Assembly (NCBI GenBank): GCA_018267915.1
Contig: JAFDXN010000031.1
Span: 62,001-126,000, forward strand
Source: Bacteroidota bacterium
Lineage (GTDB): Bacteria > Bacteroidota > Bacteroidia > Chitinophagales > Chitinophagaceae
Length of the DNA stretch: 64,000 bases
Reading direction: 5' to 3'
Shown here: one piece after another, positions 45,940 to 53,933 of the stretch
Position numbering within the stretch: the first letter of the stretch is position 1
Layout of the letters: every line of letters starts with the position of its first letter
The notes under the pieces: model-generated
Database searches by the model: none
What the model saw: the letters and a program-made list of their open reading frames with translations, nothing else
What the model was told of the DNA's origin: nothing
Made by a program: the position numbers and the translations under genes

Positions 45940-46485
45940 TTACTTCTGTTGAAGCATAGTATTAACGGTGATGGTTATTTGTTTCGCTATTTTACTTTCA
46001 ACCAGCGAAGGTATTTTGATATTATAATCGCCGGGTATTACCGCAAATTTAGCCTGCCCGGCAATATCTTTTCCTTTTACCGCTATTACGGCAGGCATAC
46101 TAACATCCTTCGTTACGCCGTGCATGGTGAGTTTACCGGCCACGGTCACATTGTAATTGCCATTAGCCGAGAAGTTAACGGCCGATAAGCTCGTGATCTT
46201 GCCGCTGAAATCTGCGCGTGGGTATTTATCGCTTTCCATGTAGTTTTCGTTGAAGTGCTCTTCCATCAACGCTCTCACAAACTTGAAGCTTTTGACCGGC
46301 ACCTGGAAAACGACATTGCCTGTTTTGCTATCTATCACAGCTGATACCTCGTTGTTGACCGCATCTATATTTTCAAGTGGCGTATGCGAAAAGAAAGATA
46401 CCTGCCCGGTACGGGTCATATATTTTTGTGCTTGTGCTACGCCTGCAGTACAAACCAGCAATGCGGCGACAATGGCTTTTTTCAT
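45940..46485 (-). CDS. YceI-family periplasmic lipid-binding-like protein
   Basis: 181 aa, signal peptide ending GVAQAQ. Lipocalin-like fold of YceI with the family marks GNVVFQVPVKSFKFVRALMEEHFNENYMES, YPRADFSGKI, and GKLTMHGVTKDVSMPA. YceI proteins bind isoprenoid chains. A second paralogue is at 51763. Fourth gene of the operon; 29 bases from DUF5777. Confidence 0.9.
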   Translation of the reverse strand: MKKAIVAALLVCTAGVAQAQKYMTRTGQVSFFSHTPLENIDAVNNEVSAVIDSKTGNVVFQVPVKSFKFVRALMEEHFNENYMESDKYPRADFSGKITSLSAVNFSANGNYNVTVAGKLTMHGVTKDVSMPAVIAVKGKDIAGQAKFAVIPGDYNIKIPSLVESKIAKQITITVNTMLQQK

Positions 46486-46511
46486 AAATGATATTCCTTT
46501 GATGAACTAAA

Positions 46512-46925
46512 TTAATTATTCAATGCGCCTTTGTTTACCCAGGCTGTTATTTTATTTATTGTGCAATCGTCAAGCTTTGGCGCGCCCTGCGGCATCGCCA
46601 CAAATCCATTGTCGTGCCTGATAGAGCCCAGTAGCTTGTTAGTGGCCACACAATAGTTATACAATCCCTGGTAGGTCCGCATGTCATAAGTGCTGGCATT
46701 AGAACCGTCGTGACAGCCCGCAATAGCGCAGTTCTGTGCAACAATGGTCTTAATGGTGCCCGAATACGTCACGACACTTGTGTCACACGATGTATTTCCG
46801 GTGGAGGTGTTGGGGTAGAGTTGGTCGCCCTTATCCCTGTAGCAGCCCCATAGGCTCATCAGTACCGTTGCAGATGCAGCGATGACAACAAGCTTTCCGA
46901 TTTTTATGTTTTTCTCAAATTTCAT
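46512..46925 (-). CDS. Cytochrome-c-like lipoprotein with CX4CH motif
   Basis: 137 aa. A membrane-like stretch and a lipobox (VLMSLWGC) near residue 28 point to a lipoprotein. One possible heme site, NCAIAGCHDG, has CX4CH rather than CXXCH, with a distal Met in FVAMPQGAPKL. The gene resembles the second half of the next one. Possible electron carrier at the inner or outer membrane. Confidence 0.7.
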   Translation of the reverse strand: MKFEKNIKIGKLVVIAASATVLMSLWGCYRDKGDQLYPNTSTGNTSCDTSVVTYSGTIKTIVAQNCAIAGCHDGSNASTYDMRTYQGLYNYCVATNKLLGSIRHDNGFVAMPQGAPKLDDCTINKITAWVNKGALNN

Positions 46926-46940
46926 AAGTCTGATACTATA

Positions 46941-47636
46941 CTAATCATTTTGCATGCCATTTTTGATCCACTTCTCCACTTGCACTATCTGGCAGTCCGA
47001 TAACTGGGTGCTATTTTCCGGCATAGCCACATAACCACTACTGTGGCGCAACGCACCTAGCAGGCTGGCACTGTCGGCACCGGCGGTCTGAACGCCATAA
47101 TAGCTGTCCAGGTATACACCCGCTACCGCTTTGGCGCCTGCATAGTGACAACCAGTACAATAAGTCCTCATCATAGGCGCTATTGCCCCGCTGTAGGTGT
47201 AGTTGCCTGTATCGCACGCGGATGGACAATTTGTGCCGTCCATAGCCCCCGTAGCTATCCATTTGTAAACAATGTCTATCTGCGCCTGGGTCAAAGCCGG
47301 GTTGCCTTTGGGCGGCATTTTCTCACCTTCGCTCCCCGTAATTGCCTGGTAAACGCGGCTCGCAGCAGGGTTACCGGGCACCACACCGCCGTTTGTGATG
47401 GTCGCATAGCTGGTAAATACCCAGTCGCTTCCCTCGCCGTTGCCTGTGCTATTGTGACACCCGCTCTTTGCGCAGTTCGTGGTGAAGATCGGCAGCACGT
47501 CCCTTTCGAAGCAAATGTCAGCACTGCTTGTCCGTTGATCGGCAGGGAGCACATAAGGTGAATGCCTGCACGAAATAAATGTTACTGCCGTAACTACTGC
47601 CGATGAGATAATCAATCCAATTGCTCTTAATTTCAA
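46941..47636 (-). CDS. Two-domain cytochrome-c-like lipoprotein
   Basis: 231 aa, lipobox VTFISC near residue 23. Two heme-like domains: NCAKSGCHNSTG (CX4CH) with EGEKMPPKGNPALTQ as the Met loop, and TYCTGCHYAG (canonical CXXCH) with YVAMPENSTQL. The C-terminal half is similar to the 137-aa neighbour. No cytochrome oxidase genes in the window. Electron transfer role inferred from motifs. Confidence 0.75.
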   Translation of the reverse strand: MKLRAIGLIISSAVVTAVTFISCRHSPYVLPADQRTSSADICFERDVLPIFTTNCAKSGCHNSTGNGEGSDWVFTSYATITNGGVVPGNPAASRVYQAITGSEGEKMPPKGNPALTQAQIDIVYKWIATGAMDGTNCPSACDTGNYTYSGAIAPMMRTYCTGCHYAGAKAVAGVYLDSYYGVQTAGADSASLLGALRHSSGYVAMPENSTQLSDCQIVQVEKWIKNGMQND

Positions 47637-47655
47637 TTCCTATGCGTTTTTTAAG

Positions 47656-48069
47656 CTACTTCACTATGCAGTCGGTGAGCAGGATACCTGTAATACTGCT
47701 GCCGGAACAAAATCCCTTTACAGTAATTACCTTTCCTTTCTCTGCCGCTACGTTTTTCTCACGCATGGTGCATTGTACGGGTATATCAGGGTCATTCGAT
47801 GTAAGCAATATTACTATTCCCCCCTCCTGGTTCTTGTCGATCTCACTTATTGTTCCATTCACTTCGATCGCCTTATTAAGGTACTGGTTATTAGCTTTCT
47901 GTTCGTCCGCAGTGTAGGCCTTGCCGAGGTCAACGGCTGATATCGAAATACCTTTCACATCTTCAGCCTTTGCACGTGGTTTGGTCCATTCCCTGTACCC
48001 TATCGTTGCGCCTATTATTAACCCCGCCAATAACACCAGTAATATGATCCTTCCGGTCTTCCTGTTCAT
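47656..48069 (-). CDS. OB-fold (tRNA_anti-like) membrane-anchored protein
   Basis: 137 aa: an N-terminal signal anchor (IILLVLLAGLIIGATIGY) and an OB-fold of the tRNA_anti-like type (YLNKAIEVNGTISEIDKNQEGGIVILLTS ... GKVITVKGFCSG). First gene of the five-gene operon, 19 bases before the cytochrome lipoprotein. It does not look like a nucleic acid binder in this setting; role in the periplasmic module is unknown. Confidence 0.82.
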   Translation of the reverse strand: MNRKTGRIILLVLLAGLIIGATIGYREWTKPRAKAEDVKGISISAVDLGKAYTADEQKANNQYLNKAIEVNGTISEIDKNQEGGIVILLTSNDPDIPVQCTMREKNVAAEKGKVITVKGFCSGSSITGILLTDCIVK

Positions 48070-48197
48070 AGTAAAGAACTGCTTACTGGTGACAAAATTA
48101 CGACGCCTGCGACGGCAGTCCCCGGCGTGTGGGATGAATCGGGAATATTAATGGACGAAAAGCATGTAAAATATCTGTAATTCATAAGCGCATTTTG

Positions 48198-48938
48198 CTA
48201 TTCCCCCCCAAGCCATTGCTTAAAATCTGCTGCACGTTCGGAGCTTACCACGGGTTGCTCTTTTGCCGAAGGCTGCAGGGTTATGATAACCCTGGCCTTG
48301 CTATAGCTCTTCATTTCCTGTATCGATCTCAGGTTAATGAGGTATTGCCGGTTAACCCTGAAGAAATGCTCGGGATCAAGCATTTTTTCCAGTGCGTCCA
48401 GGTTGTGGTCCATTGGGAAGTTATGGTTGTCGAAGGTCTTTGCGTAGGTAGCCTTGTTTTCGCTGTAGCAGTAAGCGATATCTTCCACGGCAAGTGTTTT
48501 AATGTGCTCGCCGAAGCGGATAATGAAACGCTTTTTATATTCCTGGGGATGAGCAGCATTTGTCGGCTGGGTACCAAACAACTTTCTCATGTCCTTGAGC
48601 TTCTGTACAGCTTGCTCGAGATCTTCTTTTTTTATGGGTTTCAGCAGATAGGCAAGGCTATTGGTTTTGAACGCATCTATCGCATAGTTGTCATAAGCAG
48701 TGGTGAAAATGATGGGGCATTCTATTACGTCCCCGGTCAGCAGGTCAAAACCCGACCCATCAGCAAGGTGAATGTCCAGGAATACAAGGTCGGGTGCTGC
48801 ATTAAGAGCAAACCAGTCTTTGCTGCTTTTTACGCTGTCGAGATGTGCCACGATGTTAGCTGCAGGTATTACTTCCGTTACCAGTTTACTCAGCCTTTTA
48901 TAGGCAGGCACTTCATCTTCAATAATAACAATGTTCAT
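48198..48938 (-). CDS. LytTR-type response regulator
   Basis: 246 aa. Receiver with Asp55 (LVFLDIHLADGSGFDLL), Thr and Lys (TTAYDNYAIDAF, LLKPIKKEDL), then a LytTR DNA-binding domain (HIKTLAVEDIAYCYSENKATYAKTFDNHNFPM, FFRVNRQYLINLRSIQEM). It controls transcription after phosphorylation by the adjacent kinase, with which it overlaps by 4 bases (ATGA). Confidence 0.93.
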   Translation of the reverse strand: MNIVIIEDEVPAYKRLSKLVTEVIPAANIVAHLDSVKSSKDWFALNAAPDLVFLDIHLADGSGFDLLTGDVIECPIIFTTAYDNYAIDAFKTNSLAYLLKPIKKEDLEQAVQKLKDMRKLFGTQPTNAAHPQEYKKRFIIRFGEHIKTLAVEDIAYCYSENKATYAKTFDNHNFPMDHNLDALEKMLDPEHFFRVNRQYLINLRSIQEMKSYSKARVIITLQPSAKEQPVVSSERAADFKQWLGGE

Positions 48939-51766
48939 AACAAGGGCAATTTTACAACATATTCATTATTGTCAGGTCCGTAGACCATATTTCTTTTCGT
49001 TAAAAGGCGGTAGCGTTTATAAATATTGATAAGCCCCAGGCCCGACCCTTTTTCTTTACTGTATTTCGGCATTAGTGTATTGGCTACTCTTATTTCTTCA
49101 TCGTTGGCTGTAATGTTGATGCTAAGAGGGTTGTCCTTCGATACCACATTGTGCTTGATGGCATTCTCCACCAGCAACTGCAGCGATAAGGGGACGATCT
49201 GTTTTGTTGTCAGCAACCCTTCGGGGATATTGATGTTTACGTCCAGCGCATCGCCGAAGCGGCTTTTCTGTATATAAACGAAGGCACGCAGTATCTCTAT
49301 TTCTTCGCCCAGGGGCACAAGGTCTTTATTGCGCAGGGTGAGGACCTTGCGGTACAGGTCGGACAGGTGTACGGTGTAGTCGACCGCCGTTCCCGGATCT
49401 TCTTCTATCAGGCTTGCCAGTGTGTTGAGGCTGTTGAAAAGAAAGTGCGGATTTACCTGGCTCTTTAAATGCTCGTATTCGAACATCATCCGTTCTTCGT
49501 GCAGTTGTGCGATCTTACGGAGGTTGCGCTCGCGCATATTGATATAGAGATACCCTAATGCCAGTATCGTTAGCAGGCATAAAGCAATAAACCATGGTTT
49601 TTTCCAGAAAGGAGCAGCTACGGTAAAGTAATAGTCGGCCTCGTTATACTTGTCAAAGCTGCTTTTAAGCGCCGCCTGCACCCTGAATCTATATTCGCCG
49701 GCCGGCAATTCCAGGAAAGTTGCCTCGTTGTCGTGGGTGGTGATCCACGTATTTTTATAGCCCTCCAGCATATAGCGGTAGTTCATCTGCTCCACATAAG
49801 TAAAACTGATACCGTCGAAGCTGATCGTTACGTCGTGGGCATTATAAGAAAACTTGTTATCGCCTGAGATCACCGATTTGAGAAGCACACGGACGTCGGT
49901 AATTTTAACTTTAGGCGTAAAGTCCACGGGGCTGTACGAGTTTTTAAAAACCAGGAAGCCCTTATCGTATGGCAGATAGATATTACCCTCCCGGTCTACT
50001 GCCGTACAATTAAGCACATTTGTAATGCTGTCGATACCCAGGCCGGTGCGGCTGTTGAAATGCCTGAAGTCGCCGGCGCGGGTATACCATTCGTCGATGC
50101 CTTTACGGTGCACGATCACCACCTGACCCGCGGCATTGGCTGTCACTGAGGAGATGTTCAGATCGCGCAGTCCGCTGTTTTTTGAAAATTGCTGCCAGCT
50201 GCTGCCGTCGTAGCGATACAGGCCGCTATCGAGGGTAGCTGCCCATATATAGCCCGAGGCGTCCTGCGTTACGCTGTACACCACTTTGCTCCTGAAGCCG
50301 GCGGTTGAGTCCCAGTTATGGAAGCGTTTCCCGTCGAACATGCTGATGCCAGCCCCGTCGGTTGCCATCCAGATGTTGCCCGAACGGTCTTTGAATAACT
50401 GGTACACATAATCGCTGCCGATGCCCGATAATTTAGTGTAGTGATGCAGGGCGCTTATACTTCCATTGTTATAGGCTATTTCCTCCACGCCATTCAAGCC
50501 GGCTATCCAGATGTTGTCGCCGCTGCCCGTAATGCTCAGGATGCTGCCATTGTTCAGCACATCTATTCCTTTCACGGCTGCTGCACGGTCACCGGGCTTA
50601 ATGTACCAAACGCCCTTGCCCAAGGTGCCGATCCAAAGAATATTCCTGCTATCGGCATAGAGACAGGTAATGCGCTCTGCAGCCTTGAGGATATGCTGGG
50701 GGCGATGCAGGCTGTCGTGTAATGATATCCTGAACAGGTCGGCGTTTTTGGTGAACCAAAGGTTACCGCTGCCGTCGGCGGCTATGGCGCCCAGGCTGTC
50801 CATAAGGTAGGGCGCCTCTACTTTGACGGCAGATATATAATCGGCCGTGATAACGCTGAGCCCTTTGTTGGTCGCACACCAGATGTTGCCGGTCCGGGTG
50901 AGTTGTATCTTATTCAGCTTGCAATCACTGAGCAGGTATGGAATAACGTGAAGGTCGCTGTCCGCCCTCACCTCCAGCAGGTAACCCGTTTCAGTGGCTA
51001 CCCAGGCCCTGTTGCCGGGCAGCGCAATGATATCATTGATTTCACCCCATTTCCAGCTCCCTTTATAGGGCTGTACACGCGATTTGCTCCATAGTGCCAC
51101 CCCGCCGTCCTGTGTGCCGATCCAGTAACTCTTGTGGTCCGCCCCCGCGCGTATCACCTTAATAATATTGTCGGGCAGCCCCTGCGCCGAAGTATGTGTC
51201 CATATCCGGGCTTTGTCGTTCTCCAGGCCCATGATATTGATCCCCTGGTCGGTGCCTGCCAGTATCCTATGCCCTGTGGCTATGAGCGAGTAAGTAAAAT
51301 TGTCGGAAAGGCCATTTGCTGTGTTGATGACCACGCCAAAGTTATTGAGTATGGCAAATATGCCCTCCTCGGTGCATACCCATAGCAGGCCTGCTATGCC
51401 CGCATACATGTCCCTTACCTGGCTCCGTGGTGCATCGTGCCCGATGGCAATTATGGCTACGCTATCGTGATTTACTATACCGATGCAGCCATTTGCATAG
51501 CCTGCATATATATTGCCGTTACACTTGGTAAGTGCGGTCACTGCGCTCGTCAAGGTATCATATAGTTTGGTGAACGACCGGCCGTTGAAGCGATACAGGC
51601 CATCGTCTGCACCCACCCAAAGGTAGCCAGCCGTATCCTGCAGTATGGTCGACACGTTTACATCCGTGTTCGATTCATTGAGCCAGAAGTTGCGACGCAG
51701 GGGCTCCTGCGCATAGCTATAGCAGCAGAGAAACAGCAATATGACTGAAGTAAATCCCCTGGTCAT
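48935..51766 (-). CDS. Propeller-domain histidine kinase (LytS-like His_kinase, Y_Y_Y)
   Basis: 943 aa. Signal peptide ending CCYSYAQ; about 14 two-component-regulator propeller repeats (DTAGYLWVGADDGLYRF, RSGNIWMATDGAGIS) forming a double propeller; a Y_Y_Y domain at about 640-705; one membrane helix near 715 (WFIALCLLTILALGYLYIN); and His_kinase/HATPase (SQVNPHFLFNSLNTLA with phospho-acceptor His, LVENAIKHN, GSGLGLINI). It senses an extracytoplasmic ligand. Operon order YceI, kinase, LytTR regulator, with 4-base overlaps. Confidence 0.93.
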   Translation of the reverse strand: MTRGFTSVILLFLCCYSYAQEPLRRNFWLNESNTDVNVSTILQDTAGYLWVGADDGLYRFNGRSFTKLYDTLTSAVTALTKCNGNIYAGYANGCIGIVNHDSVAIIAIGHDAPRSQVRDMYAGIAGLLWVCTEEGIFAILNNFGVVINTANGLSDNFTYSLIATGHRILAGTDQGINIMGLENDKARIWTHTSAQGLPDNIIKVIRAGADHKSYWIGTQDGGVALWSKSRVQPYKGSWKWGEINDIIALPGNRAWVATETGYLLEVRADSDLHVIPYLLSDCKLNKIQLTRTGNIWCATNKGLSVITADYISAVKVEAPYLMDSLGAIAADGSGNLWFTKNADLFRISLHDSLHRPQHILKAAERITCLYADSRNILWIGTLGKGVWYIKPGDRAAAVKGIDVLNNGSILSITGSGDNIWIAGLNGVEEIAYNNGSISALHHYTKLSGIGSDYVYQLFKDRSGNIWMATDGAGISMFDGKRFHNWDSTAGFRSKVVYSVTQDASGYIWAATLDSGLYRYDGSSWQQFSKNSGLRDLNISSVTANAAGQVVIVHRKGIDEWYTRAGDFRHFNSRTGLGIDSITNVLNCTAVDREGNIYLPYDKGFLVFKNSYSPVDFTPKVKITDVRVLLKSVISGDNKFSYNAHDVTISFDGISFTYVEQMNYRYMLEGYKNTWITTHDNEATFLELPAGEYRFRVQAALKSSFDKYNEADYYFTVAAPFWKKPWFIALCLLTILALGYLYINMRERNLRKIAQLHEERMMFEYEHLKSQVNPHFLFNSLNTLASLIEEDPGTAVDYTVHLSDLYRKVLTLRNKDLVPLGEEIEILRAFVYIQKSRFGDALDVNINIPEGLLTTKQIVPLSLQLLVENAIKHNVVSKDNPLSINITANDEEIRVANTLMPKYSKEKGSGLGLINIYKRYRLLTKRNMVYGPDNNEYVVKLPLL

Positions 51767-52317
51767 TTAGCCGGTTTTAACACCGCGTCCACCGTTACCG
51801 AAATGTCGGGGGCCAGTTTATCGTAAACTACGCGTGGTATTTTAATATTATGGTCGGCCAGGGATATAATGAAATCGGCGTGTATGGTGATGCGGCCATT
51901 TTTGGTGCTTACGTGGCCCTTTATGATGCGTTCCTGCTCCATGCCATGTATCGCCATTTTACCCTTTGCCCTTATTTCGCGCTCGCCGTCCTTCGACAGG
52001 TCGGCGTCCTCTATTATCTTTCCCGAAAAGGTAGCTTCGGGGTAGCGCTCGCTCTCCAGGTAGTTTTCGTTGAAGTGCTCGCGCTGCAGCGGGCTGTTAA
52101 ACCCCATGAAACTCCTGATGCTGAGCCGGAATGCGAATTGCTTTTTGCCGGCATCGAGCAGGCATTGCAGTTTATCGCTCGATGCGCGTATCAGTTCGTG
52201 CGGGGCATTGGAGTGAAAATGCACCACACCGTCGTTTGCCCCGTAGGTGGCCTGTGCTGCAACCGTGCCTGAAAACACAAGCTGGCTCAAGATCAATATG
52301 GCGATCAGTCTTGACAT
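51763..52317 (-). CDS. YceI-family protein, second paralogue
   Basis: 184 aa, signal peptide ending GTVAAQ. YceI features: DGVVHFHSNAPHELIRASSD, FRLSIRSFMGFNSPLQREHFNENYLESERYPEATFSGKI, GKMAIHGMEQ. Related to the copy at 45940. First gene of the operon with the propeller kinase, so it could be the kinase's ligand carrier, an inference. Confidence 0.9.
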   Translation of the reverse strand: MSRLIAILILSQLVFSGTVAAQATYGANDGVVHFHSNAPHELIRASSDKLQCLLDAGKKQFAFRLSIRSFMGFNSPLQREHFNENYLESERYPEATFSGKIIEDADLSKDGEREIRAKGKMAIHGMEQERIIKGHVSTKNGRITIHADFIISLADHNIKIPRVVYDKLAPDISVTVDAVLKPAK

Positions 52318-52430
52318 CTATAATGCTAAAATACGCCATTGCAGTAAAATGCTTAATATAAAAACAGTTAATACTATACAGAGTGGGTCGATAATTTATT
52401 TTGGTACGGAACTTGCGATATTGCAGCTGT

Positions 52431-53030
52431 ATGAAGAAGTTAGGAATGCTGTTTGCACTACTGTGTAGCCTGTACAGGCCTGCTCCGGCGCAGGAAACAC
52501 CCGCAAGCAGTGATACTATGTACATGGTAAAATTGCCGGAGGTGGATATAACCGATGAGCGCAAATGGGCCAATGATACGCTGCGCTACCGCTACAACCA
52601 GATGCGCTACTACGTGAAGTCGATACTGCCCTACCTGAACGCAGCCACCAGACTTTTCAACGAGATCAACACAAAGTTCAGCGACCCCAACCTGGGTCAT
52701 GCGGAGCGCAAGCGTTTCGTGCACCAGAAAGAGGACGAAATGCGCCTGAAGTTTGAAGACCAGGTGAAACAACTGAACACAACCCAAGGCGTATTGCTTA
52801 TTAAGCTGATCGCGAGGCAAACCGGGCTGAACATCTACAAGATCATCGGCGATTTTAAAAATCCATTTGAAGCTATGAAGTGGCAGGCATGGGCGAGGCT
52901 CAACGGCCACAACATTAATAAGCGCTACGACCCAACTGCCGAGCCCGACCTGGAGCAGATCATGAGGGGATTGGGCTACCCGCTGCCCGTGTTTTACAGT
53001 ACGGGCGAAACGGCATCGTCTATTCACTAA
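52431..53030 (+). CDS. DUF4294-family exported protein
   Basis: 199 aa from the ATG at 52431 (longer frame from 52401 rejected as the signal peptide starts MKKLGMLFALLCSLYRP). Family marks: MVKLPEVDITDERKWANDTLRYRYNQMRYYVKSILPYL, GVLLIKLIARQTGLNIYKIIGDFKN, and WARLNGHNINKRYDP. It is a Bacteroidota family of unknown function. Monocistronic. Confidence 0.85.
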   Translation: MKKLGMLFALLCSLYRPAPAQETPASSDTMYMVKLPEVDITDERKWANDTLRYRYNQMRYYVKSILPYLNAATRLFNEINTKFSDPNLGHAERKRFVHQKEDEMRLKFEDQVKQLNTTQGVLLIKLIARQTGLNIYKIIGDFKNPFEAMKWQAWARLNGHNINKRYDPTAEPDLEQIMRGLGYPLPVFYSTGETASSIH

Positions 53031-53046
53031 TGGCTACCATATTGCC

Positions 53047-53706
53047 TTATGAACAGGTAAGGCCCACGTCTTTGGCATACAGGGCTAATCCGGTTTTAGA
53101 GTGTACATTTAATTTTCTGAAGAGGCTTTTACGATATTCATGAACGGTGTTCAGGCTCAGGCACATTGACCACGCAATTTCTTCGTAAGACAGGTCTTTG
53201 TAGCAAAGGCTCAGGAAGAGTATTTCTTTTGCATTTAATAGTTGTTCCTTTGCACTGTTCAGTTGCCCCCGCAGGTTCTTCGATAATTTTGCCAGTATTT
53301 CTTCCGAATAGAAGCAGCCCTTTTCGCAGATTTCTGTCAATGCCTTTTGCAATATCGCTACAGGCTGTTTCTTCAGTACATATGCCGAAGCGCCACACTC
53401 GAACATTTTGAAAATGCTGAATTCTTTATCGCAACGGCTCAGCGCCATACCTTTTATCTGGGGCCATCTCTGGGTTATTCGCAGCATTGTGTCATAGCCG
53501 TTCATGCCGGGCAATTCCACAGGTATCACACAGATGTCAGGCAGCTCGCTTGCGTCCTGCAACTTTTGTATTAGCTCGGGGCCGCTGCCTGCCTCGATGT
53601 CGATGGAATAAGCACCGAGGTCTTTAATGATTTTTATTATTCCGGCTCTGATCAGTTCATCGCCTTCGGCAATAGCGACACGTTTGATAGGTTCTTGCAA
53701 ATTCAT
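53047..53706 (-). CDS. Atypical LuxR/NarL-type regulator with degenerate receiver (Pro at the phospho-acceptor)
   Basis: 219 aa. The receiver aligns well (IKRVAIAEGDELIRAGII, ALSRCDKEF, GASAYVLKK with Lys112), but the position of the phospho-acceptor Asp is Pro62 (CVIPVELPGMNGYD) and the acidic pocket is weakened to Glu14-Gly15-Asp16. The C-terminal HTH is LuxR-like (LCYKDLSYEEIAWSMCLSLNTVHEYRKSLFRKLNVHS). So it is probably not controlled by phosphorylation. It is divergent from the 655-aa gene and the toxin array, 227 bases away, and could regulate them. Confidence 0.85.
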   Translation of the reverse strand: MNLQEPIKRVAIAEGDELIRAGIIKIIKDLGAYSIDIEAGSGPELIQKLQDASELPDICVIPVELPGMNGYDTMLRITQRWPQIKGMALSRCDKEFSIFKMFECGASAYVLKKQPVAILQKALTEICEKGCFYSEEILAKLSKNLRGQLNSAKEQLLNAKEILFLSLCYKDLSYEEIAWSMCLSLNTVHEYRKSLFRKLNVHSKTGLALYAKDVGLTCS

Positions 53707-53933
53707 AGTCTGTTCAGTTTAGTGGGATTGTAAAAATAAAACATTTTAATGCATACAAGTAGTTTAATCTTAGCCATTTATCCACATTTTCTTTGATTGT
53801 ACCACTATTTACGGTGGTCAAAAAACACCGTTTTTGGCGGTTACAATTGGTGTTTGCGGTGGCTGGGGGTCTTTGCCTTTTTGCGTGCTTTGCGGCTTGG
53901 TAACAATTTTTTCTAACGCTTTAATCTTTTCTT

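Noticed and set aside
48195..48983. 262-aa plus-strand frame opposite the LytTR regulator
   Set aside because: The opposite strand encodes an unmistakable receiver-LytTR protein; the frame has no recognisable features.
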